Part shown: positions 1 to 7,670 of the stretch, one piece after another
Numbering within the stretch: position 1 is the first letter of the stretch
Layout: each line of letters starts with the position of its first letter
Origin: DTYU01 sp040757355
GTDB lineage: Bacteria > Bacillota > Desulfotomaculia > Desulfotomaculales > Ammonificaceae
Length of the DNA: 28,538 bases
Reading direction: 5' to 3'
NCBI GenBank assembly: GCA_040757355.1
Contig: JBFLWY010000031.1
Coordinates: forward strand, 1-28,538
Translations under genes and position numbers: made by a program
Notes under the pieces: model-generated
What the model was told of the DNA's origin: nothing
The model's input: the letters and a program-made list of their open reading frames with translations, nothing else
Database searches by the model: none

Positions 1-124
1 CTCAGCGGTAGAGAAAGTTGAGTGTCGGGGTAAGACCCCTGGTAGACTACCAGGTAGATAGGCCGGAGGTGTAAGCCCAGTAATGGGTTGAGCTGACCGG
101 TACTAATAGGTCGAGGTCTTGACC
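1..124 (+). rRNA. rrl: 23S ribosomal RNA, 3' end (partial)
   Basis: The first 124 bases match the conserved 3' end of bacterial 23S rRNA. Visible landmarks are the GATAGGCCGGAGGTGTAAGC block, the GAGCTGACCGGTACTAATAG block and the terminal GGTCGAGG...CTTGACC segment. The gene enters from outside the window, so only the last part of domain VI is present. The exact 3' end is placed by comparison with typical 23S termini and may be off by a few bases. The 5S gene follows on the same strand, as in an ordinary rrn operon. Confidence 0.93.
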
Positions 125-449
125 TGAGTTTGAATCCCCTCACTATGCGGTTTTGAGAGAATAGCAGTTCAACAGTTCGAAGTTCGAGGTTCGAAGTTGA
201 GGAACTGAGAACGCTGACAATTGAAAACAAAGCACGCGCTCAGAAACGAGCAGGGCGCGGAAGACGCGAGGGGACGGAGCGGAGCCCAGCACTCAGAGCA
301 GTTTTTGAGTGTCGAAGGAGAAACCTTTATTATATTAGCCTAAAGAAAGTGGCTTTTCAAAGCGCAATCATAGCATTGAGTGCTGGGTGAGCATCCGGAC
401 CCGAGCGGCTGACAAAGCCATGCGAAGTTTATCAGCGCGTGTGTGAGAT
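125..449 (+). other. 23S-5S intergenic spacer
   Basis: This 325-base spacer is long for a 23S-5S interval, and I see no tRNA in it. It holds a degenerate short-repeat patch at about 165-201, where GTTCGAAG- and GTTCGAGG-like units recur. It also holds an 11-base perfect inverted repeat, CCCAGCACTCA at 285-295 and TGAGTGCTGGG at 377-387. Inside that, a small hairpin CACTCA/TGAGTG lies at about 290-311. The long inverted repeat could form an rRNA processing stem or mark an inserted element. Confidence 0.6.
285..387. repeat. About 103-nt element bounded by CCCAGCACTCA inverted repeats (copy 1)
   Basis: The ends are perfect 11-base inverted repeats, CCCAGCACTCA at 285-295 and its complement at 377-387. 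The same first ten bases and their complement bound a 97-nt segment at 18087-18183, while the interiors do not look alike. The shared ends and similar length suggest a small non-coding mobile or structured repeat. It carries no coding sequence that I can see. Confidence 0.4.
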
Positions 450-568
450 TTCCGGTGGTCATAGCGGAGGGGGTACACCCGTTCCCATCCCGAACACGGC
501 AGTTAAGCCCTCCAGCGCCGATGGTACTGCTCTGGCGACGGAGCGGGAGAGCAGGTCACCGCCGGAAA
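450..568 (+). rRNA. rrf: 5S ribosomal RNA
   Basis: This complete 5S rRNA of about 118 nt has the diagnostic blocks CCCATCCCGAACACGG and GTTAAGC, and a GGCGACGGAGCGGGAGAGCAGG-type 3' half. The terminal helix TTCCGGTGGT pairs with ACCGCCGGAA with one wobble, which fixes both ends to within two or three bases. It follows the 23S 3' end and precedes a strong terminator hairpin, so it closes the rrn operon. Short reading frames through this gene are not real genes. Confidence 0.95.
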
Positions 569-577
569 ATTATAAAA

Positions 578-620
578 AGGAACTTGCCCCGTATCTTAGC
601 AGGCAGGTTCCTCTTATTTT
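578..620 (+). terminator. Rho-independent terminator of the rrn operon
   Basis: The arms AGGAACTTGCC (578-588) and GGCAGGTTCCT (602-612) form an 11-bp stem with one wobble. A T-rich tail at 613-620 follows. It lies 10 bases after the 5S rRNA. Confidence 0.85.
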
Positions 621-723
621 GTAGGGCTTGCAACAAAATAGAAGGTATGAGATTCCTTGGCGAAGAATAATTATATAGGCATCGCTAAGTCGGGTACGGG
701 TATCAATCACTTGGAGGACCCCC

Positions 724-2928
724 ATGATCGAGAAATCCTTTGATATTCCCTTCATTGCCGATCTGGCGCTTCATGAAAAGCAAATTCAGCAAAATTACCG
801 TCCAGTTATTGCCGTCCATAAATGGTTTGCACGGCGTCCCGGTACCTTGTTTCGTGGTCTTCTGCTCGCTGAGTTTGCAGAAGGCAATTTGAGAGAGACG
901 TTTTACAAAGCCCATAACCTGAAAGGAATTACTGTAGCCGATCCCTTTATGGGAGGCGGGACACCCCTCCTTGAGGCCAATCGCCTTGGTTGTGACATTA
1001 TTGGGTACGACATTAATCCAATGGCTTATTGGATAGTCCGCCAGGAGATAGAAGATCTTGACCTCGCGGCCTACCGCCGGACGGCGGAGATGCTCCGGAA
1101 CTGGTTAAATGAGAAAATTGGTCTGTTCTATCGGACCAGATGTATAAAGTGCAATTCAGATGCTCACGTGAAATATTTTTTGTGGGTTAAAACCTACCGT
1201 TGCGCCAAATGTGGGGAGAGTTTTGACCTATTTCCTGGTTATCTGCTTGCACAGAATCGCCGCCATCCGAAGAACGTCATTATATGTTCCGCTTGCGGGG
1301 AACTGAACGAGGTAGAGGATAGAAAAAGACCCGGGCCGTGCTCTGCCTGTGGCGCAGGCTTGAAACTGGCCGGTCCAGCTAAGCATAATCGTTGCCCCTG
1401 CCCGTACTGCGGCAAGGTTAACTTTTATCCTGATGCTGCTCAGGGACCGCCCCGGCACCGCATGGTGGCGATAGAGTATTACTGCTTAAACTGTAAACCC
1501 CGTCATATGGGCAGGTTTTTTAAAAAGCCTGACGAGACGGATTTGGCAAGGTACAAGAAAGCCGCAGAAAATTGGGCACAAATGGATGCCCTTTATGTGC
1601 CTGGTGATGAAATTCCTCCGGGTGACGAAACCGGCCGGCTTCACCGCTGGGGCTACCGGCGTTACCGCGAGATGTTCAACGAACGCCAGTTGTTGGGCTT
1701 GGAATTGAGCTGTCGGTTTATCGCTCGGTGTCCTGATAAAGAGATTCGCAATGCCCTGGCAACCAATCTATCCGACCTGCTCCGGTATCAAAATATGCTT
1801 TGCCGCTATGACACGATGGCGCTGAAGTCATTGGACATATTCTCCGTACATGGTTTTCCGGTCGGTCTGATACAATGTGAGTCAAATCTCCTGGGGATTT
1901 CTGACGGCAAAGGTTCAAATGTTGGCAGCGGGGGATGGTTGAATATTATTGAAAAATATGCCCGCGCCAAAGCCTATTGTCAAAAACCGTTTGAAATCAG
2001 GCATCACAAAGGGCGTAAACTGCGGCTATTTATTGACGGAGAATGGATTGGAAGGTGCCGCAACGGGGCTGTCGCGCCAGAAGAAAGGAAAGTAGAGCTG
2101 TTTTGCGATAGTTCAGCTCATTGTACATTGCCCCCGGCTTCAGTTGATGCGGTTTTAACCGATCCGCCCTACTTTGCCAACGTTCAGTATGCTGAATTAA
2201 TGGATTTTTGTTACGTTTGGCTGCGCCGATTAGTTGCGGATACTGACGGGATTTTTCATAAGCCTTCCACCAGGGATGCCGACGAGCTCACCGGCAACCT
2301 TACAATGGAACGAGGACTTCTCCATTTTACCGACGGGTTGGCGAAGGTTTTCAAAAATATGGCTCGTGCATTAAAGCCAGGAGCTCCCTTGATTTTTACC
2401 TATCACCACAATAATATCGAAGCCTATATCCCTATTGCCGTGGGCATTCTCGACGCGGGTCTTACTTGTTCCGCCTCAATACCGTGCCCGGCGGAAATGG
2501 GTGCTTCCATTCATATTAACGGAACAGGCTCGTCGATAATTGATACTGTTTTTGTTTGCAGGTCCACGGGAACCGTCCCCCGGCGGAAGATTGCTTCAAC
2601 GCCCGAGGAGATAGCGGAGCTTGTTCGAGAGGACTTGGAACAACTGCGGGCGGGAAACGTCAAGTTAACGCGCGGCGACGTCCGGTGTATCGTCTATGGC
2701 CACCTTATCAGGTTAACAATCTGGCATCTGCGGCAAGAATGGAAAACCAGCCAGGAAACCACCGAAAAGCTTAAGACTGTTGCGCGAGGGGTGGAAAGAC
2801 TCGGGGGGTGGCACGGTGTCGAGAAGTTCCTTTCGGACGACCTGTCTCAAGCTCCCCGGTGCCGGGCCTTGATCGTCCGCGAAGAACAGGTTTCTTACGG
2901 AGGGCAACTTGATGAAGTACCCTTTTGA
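724..2928 (+). CDS. Zn-ribbon-containing DNA methyltransferase (COG1743/DUF1156-like), putative adenine-specific
   Basis: This 734-residue protein is likely a SAM-dependent DNA methyltransferase. The N-terminus (MIEKSFDIPF... HKWFARRPGTLFR) is typical of the DUF1156/COG1743 family. Motif I (ADPFMGGGT, residues 72-80) binds SAM, and the catalytic motif IV DPPY is at 480-483. Between them lies a large insert with paired cysteines at about 140/143, 160/163, 188/191, 206/209 and 224/226/229, which reads as two or three zinc ribbons. GGAGG seven bases before the ATG supports the start. The gene lies about 100 bases after the rrn terminator and overlaps the following nuclease gene, so the two are probably a modification/restriction pair. 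Adenine as the target follows from the DPPY motif and the family. The recognition site cannot be read from the sequence. Confidence 0.85.
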   Translation: MIEKSFDIPFIADLALHEKQIQQNYRPVIAVHKWFARRPGTLFRGLLLAEFAEGNLRETFYKAHNLKGITVADPFMGGGTPLLEANRLGCDIIGYDINPMAYWIVRQEIEDLDLAAYRRTAEMLRNWLNEKIGLFYRTRCIKCNSDAHVKYFLWVKTYRCAKCGESFDLFPGYLLAQNRRHPKNVIICSACGELNEVEDRKRPGPCSACGAGLKLAGPAKHNRCPCPYCGKVNFYPDAAQGPPRHRMVAIEYYCLNCKPRHMGRFFKKPDETDLARYKKAAENWAQMDALYVPGDEIPPGDETGRLHRWGYRRYREMFNERQLLGLELSCRFIARCPDKEIRNALATNLSDLLRYQNMLCRYDTMALKSLDIFSVHGFPVGLIQCESNLLGISDGKGSNVGSGGWLNIIEKYARAKAYCQKPFEIRHHKGRKLRLFIDGEWIGRCRNGAVAPEERKVELFCDSSAHCTLPPASVDAVLTDPPYFANVQYAELMDFCYVWLRRLVADTDGIFHKPSTRDADELTGNLTMERGLLHFTDGLAKVFKNMARALKPGAPLIFTYHHNNIEAYIPIAVGILDAGLTCSASIPCPAEMGASIHINGTGSSIIDTVFVCRSTGTVPRRKIASTPEEIAELVREDLEQLRAGNVKLTRGDVRCIVYGHLIRLTIWHLRQEWKTSQETTEKLKTVARGVERLGGWHGVEKFLSDDLSQAPRCRALIVREEQVSYGGQLDEVPF

Positions 2929-3934
2929 AGCTTCTTTTTCGGAATTACAGGCAAATCTTGATACTTTTATCTCTTCTGTTTTCTCATGTCTCGAATCGGA
3001 GTTCTTAGTTCTACCCAAAGGTGACGGGTTTGTTGAGTATCCCACCTTTGAGAAGGGATACGAGTCCTTAAAGCAGGCGACACGCGGCTTCCAAAACATT
3101 GAGGTCGGCCCTGTCTTAGAGGCAGTTTTCCAAACTCCAGTCAGCCTTATCGTGCTTCGTACAATGCTGGGCTTCACCCCGTCCGAGTGGGCCTATATTG
3201 CATCACAGCGCACTGGCGTTGAAATAACCCAGGGATTCGTTCGCTCTTTGGACCGCGGTGTTCGTATTGCGCCGTTAACGCCCTGGCAAAAAGACCGGAT
3301 TAGCCGGATTAAGCGGGAACGTGTTGCGGCATTGATAGAAACGGCCTGCCAGTTGCTTAACGCGCCTGTTCCACCGGTGGGTCCGGATAAGATTCACCGT
3401 TTAGATAAGGCCGATACGCTCGAAGGCCCTATTGGGATCAGATCGCTTTCAAATATGGGGGTGCCCTATGCGATGCTCCTCTATGAGCGTTTCTTAGGGC
3501 GTCCTTTTGCCGGGCACAGGGACTCAGTATCGGAACTCGTGGGCGACATCCTGGAATCGGCTATCGAAGACGTGCTTACCAAGGCGGGTATAAGTTACCG
3601 AAAAACCAAGCGGGCGGAGCGCGTTGCCGGCTTCGACCAGGCACCCGACTTCATTATCCCGAGCGAGTTTAACCCTCAGGTTGTCATCGAGGCCAAGCTC
3701 ACCGAGGACGACGGTACCGCTCGTGACAAAATTACACGGATTCAGCACCTTGCCGAACTCAGTGAGTCGGGGCGCAAATTTCAAGTTGTCGCGTGTATTG
3801 CCGGCCGCGGCTTCGGTGTCCGCCGCGAGGATATGAAGAAGCTCCTGATAGCCACCCGGGGCAAGGTCTTTACGCTGAAAACGCTGGATCACCTTATAGA
3901 ATGCAGCCGGTTGCGGGAGTTTAAGTCAAAGTAA
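2912..3934 (+). CDS. PD-(D/E)XK family nuclease, putative restriction endonuclease partner
   Basis: This 340-residue protein of unrecognised family carries a plausible PD-(D/E)XK core. It has PD at residues 245-246, then VVIEAKL with E260 and K262, followed by a helix-rich C-terminus, as in restriction-like nucleases. The region around residues 85-125 looks like a helix-turn-helix (GFTPSEW... VRSLDRG) and may bind DNA. A TTG at 2909 is possible, but ATG 2912 sits eight bases after GGAGG and is preferred. It overlaps the methyltransferase by 17 bases, so the two are probably translated together. That coupling is the main reason to call it a restriction enzyme. It could also be a nuclease with another role. 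Confidence 0.7.
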   Translation: MKYPFEASFSELQANLDTFISSVFSCLESEFLVLPKGDGFVEYPTFEKGYESLKQATRGFQNIEVGPVLEAVFQTPVSLIVLRTMLGFTPSEWAYIASQRTGVEITQGFVRSLDRGVRIAPLTPWQKDRISRIKRERVAALIETACQLLNAPVPPVGPDKIHRLDKADTLEGPIGIRSLSNMGVPYAMLLYERFLGRPFAGHRDSVSELVGDILESAIEDVLTKAGISYRKTKRAERVAGFDQAPDFIIPSEFNPQVVIEAKLTEDDGTARDKITRIQHLAELSESGRKFQVVACIAGRGFGVRREDMKKLLIATRGKVFTLKTLDHLIECSRLREFKSK

Positions 3935-4020
3935 TAGAGGACCGGTACTAAAATTATATGCGTAGCAACTAATAAAATCCATCCCAAATACGGGTTATCA
4001 TAGTTATCATACGGAACAAA

Positions 4021-4049
4021 GGAAGGGCTCCGGGGGACGGAGCCCTTCC
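4021..4049. terminator. Hairpin terminator between convergent genes
   Basis: GGAAGGGCTCC (4021-4031) and GGAGCCCTTCC (4039-4049) form a perfect 11-bp stem with a 7-base loop. It lies between two convergent genes, the nuclease on plus and the DUF4097-like gene on minus. The T-tract is weak on both sides, so use on both strands is inferred. Confidence 0.7.
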
Positions 4050-4071
4050 TGCCTATTTCCGGCTGTTTCAT

Positions 4072-5226
4072 TTACCTCCGCGGGGGGCGGAGGTAGACGT
4101 TAGCCCCCTCCGTCTCGATCTCCACCCTGTAGCGCTCGTTGCCAACCTTGCCGGTGCCCTTTTGCTCCCCGGCGGCGGTTTCTGCTATGGTCAGGGGCAG
4201 GCTGGTTATGATTCTCCCGCCCTTGGACAGGGCCGTGACCCGGCAGCCATCACCCCCGGCCGGTGGTTCGTATAGAACGTTGCCGCCGTAAGTGGTGACC
4301 TGGGTATCGCCCCGGATGTCCCGCAGGTTCACGAGCAATTCCCGGCCGTTCACGGTCACCGGTCCGTCGATGTGCGCCGCATCGAAGAGGCCGCCGCGTC
4401 CCTCGACCCGCACCGTCCCGGCGACGCCGTTGACCAGGAGGTGTCCGTCGAAGAGGTGCCTGTCGAACTTTGCCTCCAGGCCGCCCCGCAGGTTCTCCAC
4501 GATCACGGTGCCGTCGTGGTTATCCAGAGTCAGGTTCCCCGTGACGTCGGCGATGTAGTCGGCGGTGTAGCCGCCGCCGGGCACGGGCGCCCTCACCCAA
4601 ACATTACCTTTTACGCCGGTGATCTCAAGGTCCGGGCAACCGTCGATCTTGATGTCACCGGTTACGCCAGTGGCCGTCACCGGGCCGCTGCCATCCACGA
4701 CCAGCGAGCCGTTCAGGCCCCGCGCCGTCACCTTCGTGCTGCCGGTAATTTCCACCGCAAGACCCGCCGGCAGCGCCGCCGTGTAGTTAACCCGGACGCC
4801 GCGCACCCCTTCGTCCCGGACCGGGGGCTCCTGCAGCTTGAAGATCAACCGTCCGCCGTCCACAACCTGTTGCACGGCCACCCGGGAGAGGTAGCGGGCC
4901 GCCTGCTCCGGACGGTCGGCTTGGATGGTGATCTCATAGCCGATCCGGATCGCGTTGTCCGCCGCGCCCTTGAGTTCCACACGCCCCCCCGGGTGCAGGA
5001 ACCTTACCGCCTTTATGCCGCCGGCCGTGCGGTTAACGGTGCCGGTCCGCGCCCGCTGCGGCAGGTTCTCCCGGCTTCGAAAATCCTGCGCCTCCTCGTT
5101 GAACACCCGGCGCAGGTAGGCGCCGAAAACGCCGTCGGCGCCGTGGAGCGCGAGGTCCTGAACGGCGAAAAACGCCAGGATAGCCAGGGCAAGCACAAAG
5201 ATGGTTTTCGTCGGCAATTTACTCAT
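4072..5226 (-). CDS. DUF4097-like exported beta-repeat protein
   Basis: This 384-residue protein starts with a signal-anchor segment (residues 7-26, TIFVLALAILAFFAVQDLAL). From about residue 70 it has repeated beta-strand units in which GNVTL-, GSLVV- and GPVTV-like steps recur. This is the look of the DUF4097 putative-adhesin family, in which short strands stack as a beta-helix outside the membrane. It is the last gene of the operon GntR, ATPase, permease, and its start is three bases from the permease stop. It therefore probably works with, or is sensed alongside, that ABC transporter. Its precise function is unknown, and no catalytic motif is visible. Confidence 0.7.
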   Translation of the reverse strand: MSKLPTKTIFVLALAILAFFAVQDLALHGADGVFGAYLRRVFNEEAQDFRSRENLPQRARTGTVNRTAGGIKAVRFLHPGGRVELKGAADNAIRIGYEITIQADRPEQAARYLSRVAVQQVVDGGRLIFKLQEPPVRDEGVRGVRVNYTAALPAGLAVEITGSTKVTARGLNGSLVVDGSGPVTATGVTGDIKIDGCPDLEITGVKGNVWVRAPVPGGGYTADYIADVTGNLTLDNHDGTVIVENLRGGLEAKFDRHLFDGHLLVNGVAGTVRVEGRGGLFDAAHIDGPVTVNGRELLVNLRDIRGDTQVTTYGGNVLYEPPAGGDGCRVTALSKGGRIITSLPLTIAETAAGEQKGTGKVGNERYRVEIETEGANVYLRPPRR

Positions 5227-5229
5227 GCC

Positions 5230-5976
5230 TTACACCTCCACTTCCCGCTCCAGGAACCAGCCGTTCAGGGCGAAAAGGCCGGCCGTCAGGAAAAGAACCG
5301 TTGCCACAGGCGCGGTGTTCACCGTGGAGGTGCTGACCTGGACCACGTTCTCCCCGACCATACCGCAAGTTCGGAAGCTGACGTCCGGGACCCAGGCGAA
5401 CAGGGGACTGAGCAGCGCGCCCAGCCGGAACAATAGCCAGGAGACGACGAAGAAGGCTACGCCGGACGCCGGGCCCCGGAAGCGGGGGACCATCCGGCCC
5501 GCCAGGAAGGTGAACTGCCCTACCACCACGGCCACTACGGTAAAGAGCCAGTAGCCAGTATAGATCCAAAACGGCTTCGCCCATGGCTGGGGGCCGTAAG
5601 GATCGTACAGATCCCGCAGCGCATCGGGGGCGGCCAGCGCAAGACCGCCGATGCACAACAGGCTCAGGGCGGTGAAGCCGAGCTGGACGGCCAGCGCCTT
5701 GGCCCCGGCGGTCGTCCAGCCGCGCAGGGGCAGCGCGAGCAGGAGCTGGGAGGTGTTCGTGCTCCACTCCGCGTGCAGCCCGTAGTAGGCCGTCCCCGCC
5801 GCCCAGACCGGCAGCGCCAGGAGAGGTAAGAACGCCAGGGAGTTCACGTGGTTTGTGTCCCAGATGCCCACGCGGGAGGCGAGGAAGAGATACCAGAGCA
5901 GCGCCAGCACCGCAAAACCCCCGGCCGGCAGCGCGGAACCTTTGATCTCCTTGAGCAGCAAGCGCCGGAAAGCCAT
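5230..5976 (-). CDS. ABC-2 type transporter permease
   Basis: This 248-residue integral membrane protein has about six hydrophobic segments, for example residues 15-33, 44-65, 90-115 and 140-165. It starts with MAFRRLLLKEIKGS, typical of ABC-2 permeases that begin with a short cytosolic amphipathic stretch. It follows the ATPase gene directly and precedes the DUF4097-like gene, so it is the membrane half of a YtrA-regulated exporter. The substrate is unknown. In related operons these systems respond to cell-wall-active compounds, but nothing here proves that role. Confidence 0.8.
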   Translation of the reverse strand: MAFRRLLLKEIKGSALPAGGFAVLALLWYLFLASRVGIWDTNHVNSLAFLPLLALPVWAAGTAYYGLHAEWSTNTSQLLLALPLRGWTTAGAKALAVQLGFTALSLLCIGGLALAAPDALRDLYDPYGPQPWAKPFWIYTGYWLFTVVAVVVGQFTFLAGRMVPRFRGPASGVAFFVVSWLLFRLGALLSPLFAWVPDVSFRTCGMVGENVVQVSTSTVNTAPVATVLFLTAGLFALNGWFLEREVEV

Positions 5977-6690
5977 TTATGCATACACCCTTTCCCACAA
6001 ATCTTGAACGGAGCAGCGGTGGTCGGCGCGCAGCTTTTCCGCTGTCTCGCAGAGGGCCACCCGGCCCTCGCGCAGGAATACAACCCTGTCGAAGACCCCT
6101 TCCGCCTCTTTCACCTGGTGGGTGGAGAAAACAATCGTTTGTTCGCCGAGGCGGTACTCGCCGACGACGGACCTGATGATCCGCGCCCTGGAAGGGGGAT
6201 CGATGCCGGACAGCGGTTCATCCAGCAAGACCAGGGGTGCGCTGCGGGAAAGGGCCAGGACCAACTTGAGGCGGGCGCGTTGCCCCTTGGAGAGGTCCCC
6301 CACGCGCTGGCCGGCATCGAGTTCCATAAAGGCCGGAAGCGCCGCCGCCCGCTGCGCATCCCAGTCGGCATAGAAGGCTGAAACAAATTCCAGCATCTCC
6401 CGCACGGTCATCCAGGAGTAAAGGTGGTCGGTCTCCGGCAGGTAGGCGACCATCGCTCTGGTAGCGACCGAGGGTGTTTGCCCGTTAACCAGCACCCGCC
6501 CGGATGTGGGCCGGACGAGGCCGGCGATGGTCTTCAGCAGGGTGGATTTTCCGCTCCCGTTCGGGCCGAGCAGCCCGAAGATCAAGCCCCGCTCGAGCTT
6601 CAGGTCGACCCCGTTGAGGGCACGGGTGCGGAAATAAGTCTTGTGGAGGCCGTCAATTTCGACAATATAGGTGCTATTCGGCACCGGCAT
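5977..6690 (-). CDS. ABC transporter ATP-binding protein
   Basis: This ATPase of about 237 residues has Walker A GPNGSGKST (residues 42-50), a signature LSKGQRARLKL in place of the usual LSGGQ, Walker B LVLLDEPLSGID, and the switch histidine in FSTHQVKEAE. It powers the permease encoded immediately downstream. A frame-extending ATG at 6723 lies inside the preceding regulator gene and lacks a ribosome binding site. ATG 6690, or GTG 6684 placed six bases after GAGGTG, is more likely. The gene overlaps the 3' end of the GntR regulator, so translation is probably coupled. Confidence 0.9.
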   Translation of the reverse strand: MPVPNSTYIVEIDGLHKTYFRTRALNGVDLKLERGLIFGLLGPNGSGKSTLLKTIAGLVRPTSGRVLVNGQTPSVATRAMVAYLPETDHLYSWMTVREMLEFVSAFYADWDAQRAAALPAFMELDAGQRVGDLSKGQRARLKLVLALSRSAPLVLLDEPLSGIDPPSRARIIRSVVGEYRLGEQTIVFSTHQVKEAEGVFDRVVFLREGRVALCETAEKLRADHRCSVQDLWERVYA

Positions 6691-7066
6691 CACCTCTTTT
6701 CGTCTGCTCGTTGAGGGCGGCATCCAAAAGGCGGCGGATGTCGTCCGCGGTATAACCCAGGGAAAACATCTCCCTGAGAAACGCTCCCAGGGCGTCCCGG
6801 GCCATTTCGGCCCGGAGGCGCGCCACCAGGTCCGGATCCCCGCAGATAAAGGTGCCCTGTCCCCGCAGGGTCTCGGTCAACCGCATGCGCTCCATCTCCT
6901 GAAAGGCCCTCTGAACGGTGTTCGGGTTGACGCCGGCGTGTTGGGCCAGTTCCCGCAGCGAGGGGATCCGGTCTCCGGGTGCCAGCTCGCCCCGGGCCAC
7001 CGCCCGCCTTATCTCATCTACGATTTGCAGGTAGATGGGCCTGGCGGGATCGAAATCAAGGCGCAC
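6674..7066 (-). CDS. GntR family transcriptional regulator, YtrA subfamily
   Basis: This 130-residue regulator has an N-terminal winged helix (PIYLQIVDEIRRAV... IPSLRELA... NPNTVQRAFQEME, residues 10-60) and a short C-terminal helical tail, not a full ligand-binding domain. That size and shape define the YtrA subfamily, which controls adjacent ABC transporter operons. GTG 7066 is the start, with AAGGAGG about seven bases upstream. It is the first gene of its operon. A palindromic operator sits just past a strong promoter, so it probably represses its own operon until an inducer binds. The inducer is unknown. Confidence 0.9.
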   Translation of the reverse strand: MRLDFDPARPIYLQIVDEIRRAVARGELAPGDRIPSLRELAQHAGVNPNTVQRAFQEMERMRLTETLRGQGTFICGDPDLVARLRAEMARDALGAFLREMFSLGYTADDIRRLLDAALNEQTKRGDAGAE

Positions 7067-7098
7067 GACCCGCCTCCTTTCTGTGATGACAGACAGAA

Positions 7099-7157
7099 GT
7101 AGTGCACTACATCACTAATACACTATGAGTATAAAACGCCCCTGGTGCGCATGTCAA
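7099..7157 (-). promoter_or_regulatory. Promoter and operator of the GntR-ABC operon
   Basis: On the minus strand a TTGACA -35 box (7157-7152) is followed by an 18-base spacer and a TATACT -10 box (7133-7128), close to a sigma-A consensus. Just downstream lie TAGTGTATTAGTG (7125-7113) and the perfect 12-base palindrome GTAGTGCACTAC (7110-7099). These cover the expected start of transcription and are the likely binding sites for the GntR protein. Confidence 0.8.
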
Positions 7158-7266
7158 TAACAATTTGTAAAAAAGCGACCCGCACCGCACACTTACTTTC
7201 TCAAAAAGGAAGTGAAATTAATCGAAAACTTATTTTTTTATATAGTCGGTTAATCCATGGGGTGTA

Positions 7267-7542
7267 TTACTTGAGCAAATGGATCCGGTTTATCACTGCG
7301 TTTACGTTTTTTCCCCTTTTCTTAGTGGGCATAAGCTCCAGTCAATCCTTGAGGAACTCCAAATACCTGTGCGATGCGTTATCGGCCACGTATTTAATCC
7401 GGTCGATGAATTCTTCCTAAGTGGCTTTAGGAAAGCGAACCGAAGTAGGACGGAGTACCGCCTTCACGCAATCACGTGGTTCGGAATCACATACGCGGAC
7501 GTTTATGTTAAAGTAGACCTTGCAGACCCCGTTCATGATCAT
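7267..7542 (-). pseudogene. Decayed small reading frame with three in-frame stops
   Basis: Reading the minus strand from ATG 7542 in one frame gives a protein-like sequence (KVYFNINVRV, then AVLRPTSVRFPKAT, then EEFIDRIKYVADNASHRYLE) that runs through TAG at codon 42 and TGA at codon 67. It continues as LELMPTKKRGKNVNAVINRI to TAA at codon 92. The composition is that of a real small cytosolic protein, and the breaks are single-codon stops without a change of frame. I do not recognise the family. There is no good ribosome binding site, so this is most likely a dead gene. Confidence 0.35.
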
Positions 7543-7603
7543 CAAGCACCCGACGCGCCTGTTTCAGGCTGTCACTTACGGATGAGTGTAGCACGATTGG
7601 TTT

Positions 7604-7637
7604 GTCCTGTCTGCGTCTGCATTACCTGTGATATAAT
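7604..7637 (+). promoter_or_regulatory. Extended -10 promoter for the DUF2157 gene
   Basis: TGATATAAT at 7629-7637 is an extended -10 element (TGN plus TATAAT). It lies 33 bases before the GTG start at 7671, and no good -35 box is visible at the usual distance. The rest of 7158-7600 shows nothing except the decayed frame on the other strand. Confidence 0.55.
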
Positions 7638-7670
7638 GTCGCCAGTGAGCCGCGTATAAGGAGTCTGCTC

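Noticed and set aside
439..670. Short plus-strand reading frames over the 5S rRNA
   Set aside because: They lie on a clear 5S rRNA gene and its terminator, with no ribosome binding site.
4372..5436. 354-codon plus-strand frame opposite the DUF4097-like and permease genes
   Set aside because: It mirrors GC-rich coding on the minus strand, its product is arginine- and proline-rich with no domain, and the minus-strand genes are well supported.
7267..7542. Pyrrolysine or selenocysteine readthrough in the interrupted frame
   Set aside because: Both a TAG and a TGA occur, and no SECIS-like hairpin or pyl gene is seen; simple decay explains it better.
7279..7659. 126-codon plus-strand frame in the gap before the DUF2157 gene
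   Set aside because: It is opposite the decayed minus-strand frame, its end runs into the promoter of the DUF2157 gene, and it has no start signal.
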